Assembly (NCBI GenBank): GCA_934454525.1
Contig: CAKSFM010000009.1
Coordinates: forward strand, 1 to 64,000
Length of the DNA: 64,000 bases
Direction of reading: 5' to 3'
DNA from: an uncultured Clostridia bacterium
GTDB lineage: Bacteria > Bacillota > Clostridia > UMGS1883
A program made the translations under genes and the position numbers. Shown one piece after another: positions 7,247 to 15,855 of this stretch (the stretch's first letter is position 1; each line of letters starts with the position of its first letter). The notes under the pieces are model-generated. The model saw only the letters and a list, made by a program, of their open reading frames with translations, made no database searches and was not told the DNA's origin.

Positions 7247-7303
7247 AAAAAAACCTCCGCGGGAAAGATTTAATTGTGAAATCTTTCTTGCGGAGGTTTT
7301 TTT
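7247..7303 (+). promoter_or_regulatory. Hairpin burying the sigG ribosome-binding site
   Basis: Left arm AAAAAAACCTCCGC (7247-7260) pairs with GCGGAGGTTTTTTT (7290-7303), and the inner arms AAAGATTT (7264-7271) and AAATCTTT (7279-7286) extend the stem. The right arm contains the GGAGG Shine-Dalgarno sequence and its T-run ends one base before the sigG ATG. The structure could act as an intrinsic terminator for transcripts arriving from pdaB and would block ribosome access in any read-through RNA. A transcript starting inside the hairpin would escape this. Confidence 0.75.
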
Positions 7304-8077
7304 ATGGTAACAAACAAGGTTGAAATATGCGGCGTGAACACTGCCAAGCTGCCCACGCTTACCGCAAATGAAAAAAAGGAACTTTTCGTCAGAATAAAAT
7401 CGGGCGACAGTTCTGCAAGAGATACGTTTATAAAAGGAAATCTGCGGCTTGTTCTGAGTGTTATCGGGCGGTTTAACAACCGCGGCGAAAACGTTGACGA
7501 TTTATTTCAGGTCGGCTGCATCGGTCTTATCAAGGCAATTGACAATTTTAACACGGAACTTGACGTTCAGTTCTCAACCTATGCCGTACCGATGATAATC
7601 GGTGAGATTCGCCGCTATCTGCGTGATAACAATTCGGTGCGCGTGTCGCGTTCCCTGCGCGACATAGCCTACAAGGCGCTGTGTGTGCGTGAACGGCTGA
7701 TAAACACCACAAACCGCGAGCCTACAATTGAGGAAATCGCAAAGGAAATTGACATTCCTCCGGAGGACGTGACAACCGCTCTTGATGCAATTCAGGAGCC
7801 GATATCTCTGTTTGAACCGGTTTATCATGACGGAGGAGATGCAGTTTATGTTATGGATCAGGTCTCGGACAAGAAAAATATTGATGAAGCATGGATTGAG
7901 AAAATATCTCTGCGTGAAGCGATGAAGAAGCTTTCCGACCGTGAAAAACAGATTGTTACAATGCGTTTTTTCCGCGGAAAAACACAGACGGAGGTTGCCG
8001 GCGAAGTCGGGATAAGCCAGGCGCAGGTTTCGCGCCTTGAAAAAAGCGCCATATCAAATATGCGGAAATACATCTGA
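7304..8077 (+). CDS. sigG: RNA polymerase sporulation sigma factor SigG
   Basis: The 257-residue sigma-70 family protein has the characteristic SigG N-terminus NKVEICGVNTAKLPTL. It has region 2 (LRLVLSVIGRFNNRGENVDDLFQVGCIGLIKAIDNF, then STYAVPMIIGEIRRYLRD), region 3 (REPTIEEIAKEI) and region 4 (LSDREKQIVTMRFF, with the helix-turn-helix TQTEVAGEVGISQAQVSRLEK). It directs late forespore gene expression. In many Firmicutes sigG follows spoIIGA-sigE; here it follows pdaB. The first codons are duplicated in the chimeric fragment at 15856-15912. Confidence 0.95.
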   Translation: MVTNKVEICGVNTAKLPTLTANEKKELFVRIKSGDSSARDTFIKGNLRLVLSVIGRFNNRGENVDDLFQVGCIGLIKAIDNFNTELDVQFSTYAVPMIIGEIRRYLRDNNSVRVSRSLRDIAYKALCVRERLINTTNREPTIEEIAKEIDIPPEDVTTALDAIQEPISLFEPVYHDGGDAVYVMDQVSDKKNIDEAWIEKISLREAMKKLSDREKQIVTMRFFRGKTQTEVAGEVGISQAQVSRLEKSAISNMRKYI

Positions 8078-8101
8078 TTTTCCGCTGAATATGACATTAT
8101 C

Positions 8102-8189
8102 AGAACAAATGTTCGAAAAATATGCAAAAAATGCTTGACAACGAACAAATGTTCTGATATATTATAGTCAGAAAGCGAACAGATGTTTG
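8102..8189 (+). promoter_or_regulatory. LexA-controlled promoter with three SOS boxes
   Basis: Three operators match the Gram-positive SOS box CGAAC-N4-GTTCG: around 8102-8115 (AGAACAAATGTTCG), 8142-8155 (CGAACAAATGTTCT) and 8176-8189 (CGAACAGATGTTTG). The promoter -35 TTGACA (8135-8140) and -10 TATATT (8158-8163) are 17 bases apart, and the middle operator fills the spacer. LexA binding there would exclude RNA polymerase. The third box abuts the ribosome-binding site. Confidence 0.9.
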
Positions 8190-8201
8190 GAGGTAATTGA
8201 T

Positions 8202-8522
8202 ATGTATACAAGCAGCAAGCTCAGAAGATTAAGAAGAATACAGCGTGTTAAAAAACAGCGCCATATTGCATTTATAGTTACACTTGTTTTCGGAATTATG
8301 GTTCTGAATGTCATGTTTTTCGGATTCGGAATGAATAAGACGGTTGCGCAGAACGGGCGTGAACTGACGGTTAAAAGCGGTGACACGCTTTGGACAATAG
8401 CGCAGGAATATAAGCCGAGCGGCAAGGATATGCGGCAATTTGTGCGCGAGATATCGCAGCTTAATAATATTGATGACGCAAGCATTTACTGCGGGCAAAA
8501 GCTGGTTGTTCCCCGGATGTAA
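8202..8522 (+). CDS. yneA: LysM cell-division inhibitor, YneA-like
   Basis: The 106-residue protein has a basic N-terminus, one membrane helix (about residues 21-41) and a C-terminal LysM domain (LTVKSGDTLWTIAQEY through KLVVPRM). This architecture and the SOS promoter match YneA, the secreted division suppressor that delays septation after DNA damage in Bacillus. The ATG at 8202 has GGAGG eight bases upstream. In many Firmicutes yneA is divergent from lexA; lexA is not here. Confidence 0.85.
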   Translation: MYTSSKLRRLRRIQRVKKQRHIAFIVTLVFGIMVLNVMFFGFGMNKTVAQNGRELTVKSGDTLWTIAQEYKPSGKDMRQFVREISQLNNIDDASIYCGQKLVVPRM

Positions 8523-8529
8523 TAAAAAA

Positions 8530-8552
8530 CGGAAACCTTTCCGAGGTTTCCG
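8530..8552. terminator. Intrinsic terminator, bidirectional
   Basis: CGGAAACCT (8530-8538) pairs with AGGTTTCCG (8544-8552), followed by a T-run on the plus strand and by T-runs on the minus strand (A-run 8524-8529). It serves yneA and the convergent gene at 8569. Confidence 0.85.
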
Positions 8553-8568
8553 TTTTTTATTACAATCT

Positions 8569-8862
8569 TCATTTGAGGATATTTATGAACAGTGCCGCAA
8601 TAATCATGGTGCAGACCGAAAATATAAAAATGTTTGCGGCTGTGCGCAGACGGTGTTTTTTCTTTTCCGGGCAGAGAGGACTGTTCAGACTGCTGAGGTA
8701 CGAATCTATCAGTCTTTCTGCTTCACTCACGGCGTCGGCGTCCGCGCAATGCCCGGCGGCAGCATCGGGGCAGTCCGTATCACGCAGGATGAAGATTGCC
8801 TGTTCAATGCGCGGCGATTCAAGCTCATTGAATATAACGATTTTCTTTGTATTATTCTCCAT
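8569..8862 (-). CDS. Small C-terminally anchored membrane protein
   Basis: The 97-residue protein has an acidic soluble N-terminal part (KIVIFNELESPRIEQAIFILRD) and one C-terminal transmembrane helix (about residues 74-95). AGGAG precedes ATG 8862. It is downstream of spoIIE on the same strand and could share its transcript. No family recognised. A sporulation link is possible from context only. Confidence 0.55.
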   Translation of the reverse strand: MENNTKKIVIFNELESPRIEQAIFILRDTDCPDAAAGHCADADAVSEAERLIDSYLSSLNSPLCPEKKKHRLRTAANIFIFSVCTMIIAALFINILK

Positions 8863-8916
8863 ATTATCACTCCTCCTGCTATGATTATTGACGGTTTTGT
8901 CAATCGTAAAACAAAA

Positions 8917-11256
8917 TTATCCGATAAAAGCTGCAACAACCGTAATATCATCGCGGATTTCCTTGTGTGAAGAGCTTTTGGCGCGGTCGAGAATAAGGCG
9001 CGCGAGCGGCTCGGGATCATTTCCGTCATATTCGCTTATAACGCTTTCAATCCATGGGGCGCATGCATTTTCGGAGGTCGTCACCCCATCGGACACAAGC
9101 ACAATCATGCTGCCCTGTTTGGAACTTATTTCGAAGATTCCGGTATCGCCGCTTGTCACTGCTCCTGCCGGAAGCGACGCCGAATCAATCAGCGTTACGC
9201 TGCCGTCCGTTTTGGCATAGGTACTTGCGCCGCCGCATTTATAAAGGCGCGAACTGCCGTCTGTCAGACTGACAAGGCACAGATCAATTGCCGCAAGCGT
9301 TCCCGTGGAAGCGCACAGAAGCATTGAATTGACCATGTTCATTGCATCCTGAGGTTCCATGCCCGTTTCAAGCATACGCATCAGCATGGAGGCACAGGTG
9401 CGGCTTTCCTCACGCGCAGGTTCACCGCTGCCCATTCCGTCGCACAGAATTATAGCATATGTTGTCCGGTCAACGAGAGCGTACAGTGCATAATCTCCGC
9501 TGACGCGGCGGTTTGTTTTTATTGCGCTTGCAACCGCTGCTGAAATCGAAAACTGCGGCTTGACAACATATTGGCAAACACATTCGCCGCAGCGGCGGCA
9601 GCCGAGCTTCACAAACGATTTGCCGCATGCCTCGTCAAGCACCTTTCGGACGGTTGTTTCGCACCGCCCGAATCCGCCGCAGCTTTCAAGTGTCACGCGG
9701 ATTTTGGCGTCGTCGCCGCTTCCGCTTACAAAGACCGACTTTGCCGCAATTCCCTCGCGGCGCAGGCGGCACTTTATGTCATCGGCGCAAATGCTGTCAC
9801 ATTCCGGCATTGAAAGCAGCTTTCCGCGCGAAATTTCCATAAGGTTAGATATGCCGCCGAAGCTGTCGTAAACGGCGCTTTGCAGCTCCGAAATTTTTGC
9901 CGCCCAAACACAGTCGGTTTTATATATTTCATACATTGAAATGAATTCACCGATAAATCTGTCGCCGCGGAGACAGTGCGAGGGAGCGTCCTCCGCAGCA
10001 AGCTCTGCTCCGCTGCGAACCTTTTCAAGCAGCTCGTCCATGGATTTTTTTGTCGAAACACTGTCGCGTCCCCAGCAGTATTTGCGCAGTCCGCATCCGG
10101 TGCATATTTTGTGCGCCGTGCGGCGGTAAAGCAAAATCCGGTTCGATTCTTCGCTGCTCTGCAGCTCGTATATTTTGCGGAAGCTTTTTTCGCAGCACTT
10201 CAGTGCCGACTGCATGTCGCCGAGCTTGTCCGCCGCAAGCTCAACGCCCGGGTGAGTAAACGTGCCTATATTGCATATTGCGTCAAACACCTTTGCCGGC
10301 ACACAATAAAGAATTGTTCCGGCAACAACAGTGTCAAATATATTAATAAGAACCTCCGTTGAACCGTTTGCAAGAACAGTGATGACCGCATTGGACATAA
10401 TGAACGAAACGCACGCCGCCCATTTTCCGTGCTTTGCAAAGTATCCGGCACATAATCCGGACACCGCAAACGATGCCGCGCCGGCATCAATTCTGCCGCG
10501 GCTCAGGCAGCAGATAATTCCCATCACAATTCCTGCCGTGCATCCCTGCATACTGCCGAAGCGTGTGGCAAATACAAGCACTGTCAGCACGCACAGCGTT
10601 TCTGTCACGGAGAATAATCCTCCGATTTGAATTTTTCCGAGTCCGCAGATAACACCGCCGGCGAAAAAAGCAAGCGAGACCGTTTCTTCGGCAGTAAGAC
10701 TGCGCCGTATATTCAGCGAAAACACAAGCGGAACGGCGGCGGAAAACGCAGCCGCAGCAAGCCATGCGGTTGCGCCTTCAACAATCAGCACAACAAGGTC
10801 ATAGATGAGCGGATAGCCGCCGACGGACGCAGTTATAAACAAAATAAACATTCCCGAAAGCAGGAGCGATACAGCCGATGTGACTGCCCGTGCGCGCCCT
10901 CCGTGAAATTTGTGCGGAAGAAACCTCTCATTGACAAGCGAAAAAAGAATCATTGCAATTATGTATTTTCCCATTTGCGGAAGCGAAGCTCCCCCGAACA
11001 GCAATCCAAGCAGCGCTGCCGCCGCGCACAGATAGCCATCGCTGCCGCCGAAACACGCAGCAAACAGGGCATATCCGAGCGGACACGCGCCGCCGATAAG
11101 GCTTGTCCCCGAAAGCAGAAATGCCGAAATGCATTTCAAACTCAGCCGCGGTGTGACATATTTTTTCAGTATCGGAATTATTCCGCGCTTGTCGGCGCCT
11201 GAAAAACGCCGCCGCCGTGCGCGCCGCACAAGCGGTTTTAGCACTGCCTTGTTCAT
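8917..11256 (-). CDS. spoIIE: Stage II sporulation protein E, serine phosphatase
   Basis: The 779-residue protein has a basic N-terminus, about ten transmembrane helices (roughly residues 40-330), a central regulatory region with clustered Cys (HKICTGCGLRKYCWG), and a C-terminal PP2C-type phosphatase domain (about 575-779) with YAIILCDGMGSGEPA and VLVSDGV. SpoIIE sits at the polar septum and dephosphorylates SpoIIAA, releasing SigF in the forespore. The ATG has AAAGGGTGG upstream. Its promoter has the long spacer typical of Spo0A-activated genes. Confidence 0.95.
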   Translation of the reverse strand: MNKAVLKPLVRRARRRRFSGADKRGIIPILKKYVTPRLSLKCISAFLLSGTSLIGGACPLGYALFAACFGGSDGYLCAAAALLGLLFGGASLPQMGKYIIAMILFSLVNERFLPHKFHGGRARAVTSAVSLLLSGMFILFITASVGGYPLIYDLVVLIVEGATAWLAAAAFSAAVPLVFSLNIRRSLTAEETVSLAFFAGGVICGLGKIQIGGLFSVTETLCVLTVLVFATRFGSMQGCTAGIVMGIICCLSRGRIDAGAASFAVSGLCAGYFAKHGKWAACVSFIMSNAVITVLANGSTEVLINIFDTVVAGTILYCVPAKVFDAICNIGTFTHPGVELAADKLGDMQSALKCCEKSFRKIYELQSSEESNRILLYRRTAHKICTGCGLRKYCWGRDSVSTKKSMDELLEKVRSGAELAAEDAPSHCLRGDRFIGEFISMYEIYKTDCVWAAKISELQSAVYDSFGGISNLMEISRGKLLSMPECDSICADDIKCRLRREGIAAKSVFVSGSGDDAKIRVTLESCGGFGRCETTVRKVLDEACGKSFVKLGCRRCGECVCQYVVKPQFSISAAVASAIKTNRRVSGDYALYALVDRTTYAIILCDGMGSGEPAREESRTCASMLMRMLETGMEPQDAMNMVNSMLLCASTGTLAAIDLCLVSLTDGSSRLYKCGGASTYAKTDGSVTLIDSASLPAGAVTSGDTGIFEISSKQGSMIVLVSDGVTTSENACAPWIESVISEYDGNDPEPLARLILDRAKSSSHKEIRDDITVVAAFIG

Positions 11257-11291
11257 TTGTGAACCACCCTTTCAGATAATTAGCTTATTCT

Positions 11292-11325
11292 ATTGTAACA
11301 TTGAGATGGTGGTAAAATTTGTCAA
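11292..11325 (-). promoter_or_regulatory. spoIIE promoter with 22-bp spacer and a 0A-like box
   Basis: On the minus strand, -35 TTGACA (11320-11325) and -10 TACAAT (11292-11297) are separated by 22 bases instead of 17. The -35 lies inside TTTTGACAAA, one base from the Spo0A box TTCGACA over its seven-base core. Long spacers with overlapping 0A boxes are known from B. subtilis Spo0A-activated SigA promoters such as spoIIG. Confidence 0.6.
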
Positions 11326-11345
11326 AAGTAATACGCAGACAAAAA

Positions 11346-11374
11346 AATATTCCGCCTTTTTTCGGCGGAATATT
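11346..11374 (-). terminator. Intrinsic terminator
   Basis: AATATTCCGCC pairs with GGCGGAATATT across a seven-base loop. On the minus strand it is followed by seven T residues, so it ends the luxS-mtnN-MATE transcript just before the spoIIE promoter. Confidence 0.85.
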
Positions 11375-11399
11375 TTAAATAAACCGATAAAAACAGTAT

Positions 11400-12779
11400 T
11401 TATATGTGAGCTGAATTATACTGCTCATGCCTTTTCTTAAGCAGGATGACAAATCCTATGAAAAGAATCAGCGCGGTGATTCCCCATGAATACCAGTAGG
11501 AAAGGTAAAGCACTATAAGATCATGCAGTTTTTTGTAAGGACCGCCGAATATAACGATGATGTTTCGCAGTCCGCAAACGCCGACCATAGATATAATCAT
11601 CGGGGATAGAGAGGCGCCGAGTCCGCGCATTCCCGCGTTGCACACCTCCATCAGTCCGCAGAGGAAATAAAGCGAGCATATGTAACGGACGCGTGTGCTG
11701 CCGCAGGCAATAACCTCCGGAACTTTTGAATAAAGCGATATAAGCTTTCCAGGGAAAAGGCAGACAAGACCTCCGAATATAATTCCGGTAACGAAAACCG
11801 AAACAAGACCGGCAGCAAGACCTTTTTTGATACGGTCAAATTTGAAAGCGCCGTAATTCTGGCTGATGAATGTGAGCGTTGCATGGTGATAGGCATTCAT
11901 CGAAGCATAGACAATTCCCTCAATCGTAACTGCCGCTGCGTTTCCGGCCATTGCAATTGAGCCGACTGCATTGATTGACGACTGAATTATAATATTTGAT
12001 ATCGGGAAAACCATACCCTGGATTCCGGCAGGTATTCCGAGATAGAGAATTTCGAGCAGTTCCTTTTTGAAAAAGCGGATTTTCCGGATACAAAGCTTGT
12101 AGCTTTCGTTTGTCCGGATCAGGCAGCGCATAACAAGAATTGCCGAAACCACCTGCGACGTGACGGTTGCAATGCCAACGCCTGCAACGCCGAGCTTGAA
12201 TATAATTACCGTTATAAGGTTGAGAACAATGTTGATCGTTCCGGCAAGCAAAAGATAGTAAAGCGGTCTTTTCGTGTCGCCGATGGCACGGAGAATGGCG
12301 CTGCCGAAATTGTAAATCATGATTGCCGGGCAGCCGCAGAAATATATTCTCATATAAAGCGTGGAAAGATTGATAACCTCATCGGGCGAACCCATCAGCT
12401 CCATAAGAGGATATGCTATGCTCACCCCGATAATACAAAGCATGATTCCGCCCGTAATACCGAGAGCCATTGCCGTGTGAACCGCTTTTGAAACGCCCTC
12501 ATGGTTTTTAGCGCCGAATTTTCTCGCAACTATAACGCAGGCTGCCGAGGAAAGTCCGATGAACAGATTGACAATAAGGCTGATTGCCGAACTTGTCGAA
12601 CCGATTGCCGCAAGTGCGTTTTTTCCTGCCGTTTTGCCCATGAATCTGCCAACGACAACCATGTCTGCCGCATTGTAGAGCACCTGTAACATCCCTGTGA
12701 GTATGAGCGGTATGGCAAACATGATAATCGGGCGGAAAATACCGCCTTTCGTCATATCAACGCTGTGCTTGTTACTCAT
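11400..12779 (-). CDS. MATE family efflux transporter
   Basis: The protein of about 459 residues has twelve predicted helices in two similar halves, starting MTKGGIFRPIIMFAIPLILTGMLQVLYNAADMVVVGRF, which is the MATE opening signature. Such proteins export cationic or other small molecules using Na+ or H+ gradients. The start is ATG 12779, overlapping the mtnN stop by eight bases with GGGAGGG upstream, so it is translated from the luxS-mtnN message. The substrate cannot be told from the sequence. Confidence 0.9.
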   Translation of the reverse strand: MSNKHSVDMTKGGIFRPIIMFAIPLILTGMLQVLYNAADMVVVGRFMGKTAGKNALAAIGSTSSAISLIVNLFIGLSSAACVIVARKFGAKNHEGVSKAVHTAMALGITGGIMLCIIGVSIAYPLMELMGSPDEVINLSTLYMRIYFCGCPAIMIYNFGSAILRAIGDTKRPLYYLLLAGTINIVLNLITVIIFKLGVAGVGIATVTSQVVSAILVMRCLIRTNESYKLCIRKIRFFKKELLEILYLGIPAGIQGMVFPISNIIIQSSINAVGSIAMAGNAAAVTIEGIVYASMNAYHHATLTFISQNYGAFKFDRIKKGLAAGLVSVFVTGIIFGGLVCLFPGKLISLYSKVPEVIACGSTRVRYICSLYFLCGLMEVCNAGMRGLGASLSPMIISMVGVCGLRNIIVIFGGPYKKLHDLIVLYLSYWYSWGITALILFIGFVILLKKRHEQYNSAHI

Positions 12780-13479
12780 CACATTCCCTCCCGATGTGCT
12801 TTATAAGGGCGATCGCAATTTTGGCGGATCTTTGCGCCGCAACCTCCCGAAATGAATTATAATCAAGTGTTGTTGAGCCGTCCGCTCCATCGGAAACGGT
12901 TCTGATAACAGTGAACGGAATCTTGTTTATGTAACACACCTGCCCTATGGCCGCCCCCTCCATCTCGCAGACGGAAGCATTAAACTTTTCTGCGATTTCG
13001 CGGCGGTGTGCGGCAGCGTTTATAAAACGGTCGCCGGAAGCAATTCTGACAGTGCGGCACTCAAGTCCGATTTCATGCGCCGCAGCCGCAGCCGCAGCGG
13101 AAAGTGCTTTGTCGCATGGAATATTTACAATATTGATTCCCGAAATAAGTCCCGGTTCATCGCCGAAAAACGTTGTGTCCATATCGTGCTGAACAACATC
13201 TTCGGCAACCACCGTGTCAAGCTCGCCGAGCTGCGGCGAAAGCGAGCCGGCGATCCCCGTGTTGATGATTGCATCGGCATGATAACGGATAATCATCGTC
13301 TGTGCGCAAACTGCCGCAAACACCTTTCCGATCCCGCATACCGCAGCTGTTACGGAAATTCCGCCGAGCTTTCCGCTTATAAATTTTATGCCGCTCACCG
13401 TTTCGGAGCGGCTGTTTTCAAGCTGTGCGGCAATGTGTTCGTTCTCAACATCCATTGCTCCGATAATACCGATTGTCAT
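12772..13479 (-). CDS. mtnN: 5'-methylthioadenosine/S-adenosylhomocysteine nucleosidase
   Basis: The 235-residue protein has the MtnN/Pfs core: IGIIGAMDVENEHI, VNTGIAGSL-like (IINTGIAGSL), ASGDRFI, CEMEGAAIGQVC and RTVSDGADG with the catalytic Asp. It hydrolyses SAH to adenine and S-ribosylhomocysteine, the LuxS substrate. The start at 13479 has AAAGGAG upstream. It stands 39 bases downstream of luxS. Confidence 0.95.
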   Translation of the reverse strand: MTIGIIGAMDVENEHIAAQLENSRSETVSGIKFISGKLGGISVTAAVCGIGKVFAAVCAQTMIIRYHADAIINTGIAGSLSPQLGELDTVVAEDVVQHDMDTTFFGDEPGLISGINIVNIPCDKALSAAAAAAAHEIGLECRTVRIASGDRFINAAAHRREIAEKFNASVCEMEGAAIGQVCYINKIPFTVIRTVSDGADGSTTLDYNSFREVAAQRSAKIAIALIKHIGRECDE

Positions 13480-13518
13480 TATTTTCTCTCCTTTGCCCTC
13501 ATTCATGGCTTCTGTCTG

Positions 13519-13995
13519 TTAATCAGCATACTTAAAGGTTTGAGTTCTTCCGTTCAAAATATCAAGAAAACGCAGGCACTCGCGCTTTGCCGCGTCAATG
13601 TTCAGCTCTCTGTAATTTCCGCATTCCTCCGCAGAAGCGCCGAACACTCCGCCCGAGTGTTCAATCGTATTTTTCAGTGCGTTTTTAAGCGCGGAAAGAA
13701 CGGCGTTCGGACTTACGGAATCGCGCACCAGAAGATAAAATCCCGTGCGGCAGCCCATAGGTCCGAAATATATCACGTTTTCTCCGATTTCCGAGCTTCT
13801 GATATATGTTGCTATCATATGCTCAACGCTGTGCATGGTTACATTGTCCATATAGTCGCCCATGTTCGGGCGGCGTGTGCGCAGGTCATATGTTACAATG
13901 TCCCCGTCGGTGCGCGATATATAAATCCCTTCGGTAAGGGTGTTGTGATTTATTTTAAAGCTTTCGATTTTTGCCGGCTGTTTTTCACGGTTCAT
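13519..13995 (-). CDS. luxS: S-ribosylhomocysteine lyase LuxS
   Basis: The 158-residue protein has the LuxS metal motif HSVEHMIATYIR (HxxEH), the downstream FGPMGCRTGFYLL with the third metal ligand region, and the catalytic Cys in GCRTG. It cleaves S-ribosylhomocysteine to homocysteine and the AI-2 precursor. It is first in a luxS-mtnN-MATE unit. The homocysteine can feed the metH operon at 41290-45106. Confidence 0.95.
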   Translation of the reverse strand: MNREKQPAKIESFKINHNTLTEGIYISRTDGDIVTYDLRTRRPNMGDYMDNVTMHSVEHMIATYIRSSEIGENVIYFGPMGCRTGFYLLVRDSVSPNAVLSALKNALKNTIEHSGGVFGASAEECGNYRELNIDAAKRECLRFLDILNGRTQTFKYAD

Positions 13996-14149
13996 TTTGA
14001 AATCATCCCCCGCTGTTGATTATAGCACCTGCGGCATAATAAATCAACCCGAATATTAGACAAAAACGTCGGAAGAATAATTTGACATATAGACAATAAG
14101 CACAGCCAAAAACAGTAAAGAAATAATTCGCATGAGAATATATAATTGC

Positions 14150-14178
14150 TTGCATAAGCATTTGAGTTATGATAGAAT
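14150..14178 (+). promoter_or_regulatory. SigA-type promoter of the fucosidase gene
   Basis: TTGCAT (14150-14155) and TAGAAT (14173-14178) are 17 bases apart, about 52 bases before the start codon. Confidence 0.5.
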
Positions 14179-14229
14179 GATAAAACAATGCTATCATATT
14201 ACATTATTGGAACAGGACGGTGGATTATT

Positions 14230-15474
14230 ATGAGCATACCAAAGGCAAAAAAATATATATCTGATTTTGAACAGCTCGGCTTCGGCATGTTTGTTCACTG
14301 GGGTCTTTATTCTCAGCTCGGAAGAGGCGAATGGGTTTATTTTATGGAAAACATGAATATGTCCGACTATGAAAAGCTGATGAGCACATTTACCGCGGAG
14401 GATTTTGACGCGGAAAAGCTTGTGCTGACGGCGAAAAATGCAGGCTGCAAATATATCACGCTCACAACGCGCCACCATGAGGGATTTTCACTTTACGATA
14501 CCTGCGGGCTGAGCGATTTTGACGCGCCGCACAGTCCGGCAAAGCGAGATCTTATCCGCGAATATGTTGACGCGTGCAACAAGCACGGCATCGTTCCGTT
14601 TTTCTATCATACAACGCTTGACTGGCATACGCCGCTGTTCAAAAATGATTTTGACGCATATCTTGAATATCTCAGAAAGAGCGTTGAAGTGCTCTGCAAA
14701 AATTACGGGAAAATCGGCGGACTGTGGTTTGACGGAAACTGGTCGAAGCCGGAGGGTACAGACTGGAAAGAAGACGCGCTTTACAAGACGATAAGAAAAT
14801 ACCAGCCGGAAGCGATTATCGTAAATAATACCGGTCTTGGTGCGCGCGGTCAGGTCGGAAATCCGGAGATAGATTCCGTGACATTTGAGCAGGGCAGACC
14901 CACACCCATGAACCGCGAGGGAATGGAAAAATATCTTGCTGCGGAAATGTGCCAGACCGTTAATGATCACTGGGGAATCGGAAGCCGTGATATAAATTAT
15001 AAATCTCCTAAGGAGCTTATCGAAAATCTCTGTCTGTGCAGAAAGGCCGGCGCGAATTATCTTCTTAATATCGGACCCGGAGCACAGGGCGCCGTTGACC
15101 CGTATCAGAGTGCGCTTTTTGCCTTGATCGGCAGATGGATGGAACTGTACGGAAACGCGGTTTATGACGGCAGACCGTATGCGGCAGGCAGCAGCGGAAA
15201 TAACTTTATGCTTAAAAGTACTGACGGAAAGTATCTCTACATATTTGTTTTCGACCTCGGAGCTATCGGAAATGCAAACGTAACCGTCGGAGGAAAATAC
15301 AGCGGAAGCATTGCTTTCGGGAATGTGAAAGATGAGATAAAGAACATTGAGTGGATGGATAACGGTAAAGAACTTGAATTTGTCCAGTCGGACGGTATGC
15401 TTTGCATGAATGCGTCCGGGTATGAGTACGGAAGCTCTCTCGGAGTGAGAGTTGCAAAAGCGGTTTTGGCGTAA
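14230..15474 (+). CDS. Alpha-L-fucosidase, GH29, cytoplasmic
   Basis: The 414-residue protein has GH29 signatures: GFGMFVHWGLYSQLGRGEWV at the N-terminus, YITLTTRHHEGFSLYD, and GGLWFDGNW with the likely nucleophile Asp. There is no signal peptide, so it should act inside the cell on imported fucosyl-oligosaccharides. A short C-terminal beta domain follows the barrel (from about residue 315). The start at 14230 is preceded by a weak GGTGG. The gene is monocistronic and has no transporter next to it. Confidence 0.9.
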   Translation: MSIPKAKKYISDFEQLGFGMFVHWGLYSQLGRGEWVYFMENMNMSDYEKLMSTFTAEDFDAEKLVLTAKNAGCKYITLTTRHHEGFSLYDTCGLSDFDAPHSPAKRDLIREYVDACNKHGIVPFFYHTTLDWHTPLFKNDFDAYLEYLRKSVEVLCKNYGKIGGLWFDGNWSKPEGTDWKEDALYKTIRKYQPEAIIVNNTGLGARGQVGNPEIDSVTFEQGRPTPMNREGMEKYLAAEMCQTVNDHWGIGSRDINYKSPKELIENLCLCRKAGANYLLNIGPGAQGAVDPYQSALFALIGRWMELYGNAVYDGRPYAAGSSGNNFMLKSTDGKYLYIFVFDLGAIGNANVTVGGKYSGSIAFGNVKDEIKNIEWMDNGKELEFVQSDGMLCMNASGYEYGSSLGVRVAKAVLA

Positions 15475-15481
15475 AAAACAT

Positions 15482-15510
15482 TTGCCAAACGGCGGGAACT
15501 GTGGTATATT
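15482..15510 (+). promoter_or_regulatory. SigA-type promoter
   Basis: TTGCCA (15482-15487) and TATATT (15505-15510) are 17 bases apart, ending eleven bases before the small Cys-rich gene. The short leader implies initiation very near the start codon. Confidence 0.5.
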
Positions 15511-15520
15511 GGTATCGGTG

Positions 15521-15751
15521 ATGAAAATGTTCGGATTTACTAAGAAAAAGCACAGTGAAAATGACAGCTGCCGTTACTGTCTGTTTGTCCGGGCAGAGAG
15601 TGGCGGCGGCTACATATGCAAATATTCGGGAAAAGTAAAAGGAAGCTCCGTTTGCCGCCGTTATAAATTTGACCCGTTTGCGCACAGAACGCCGCGGCTG
15701 CGCAGCATCGACACAACGATGTTTGATCCGCTTGATTTTAAAATAGACTGA
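15521..15751 (+). CDS. Small cysteine-rich protein, possible metal binder
   Basis: The 76-residue protein carries a CxxC pair (CRYCLF), a middle Cys (YICKYSGK) and VCRRYKFDPFAHR, a four-Cys arrangement that could hold zinc. It ends in FDPLDF. The start is ATG 15521, or ATG 15527 two codons later; the ribosome-binding site is weak. The same pattern appears, from memory, in small uncharacterised clostridial proteins. Function unknown. Confidence 0.6.
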   Translation: MKMFGFTKKKHSENDSCRYCLFVRAESGGGYICKYSGKVKGSSVCRRYKFDPFAHRTPRLRSIDTTMFDPLDFKID

Positions 15752-15776
15752 AGCCGAAGCATAGTTCCGGACTGCA

Positions 15777-15820
15777 AAACGGGGTGCGGCAAAATACATT
15801 TATTTTGCCGCACCCCGTTT
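15777..15820. terminator. Strong intrinsic terminator
   Basis: A perfect 20-bp stem (15777-15796 with 15801-15820) closes a four-base loop, with A- and T-rich flanks on both sides. Confidence 0.8.
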
Positions 15821-15855
15821 CTGAAATCATTCGGATAAATGCACGATTCCGGCGG

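Noticed and set aside
10627..11202. 191-codon plus-strand open frame
   Set aside because: Antisense to the membrane part of spoIIE; very Lys/Arg/Cys-rich composition typical of a shadow frame.
13006..14019. 337-codon plus-strand open frame
   Set aside because: It lies antisense to mtnN and luxS, both of which have intact catalytic motifs on the minus strand, and has no ribosome-binding site.
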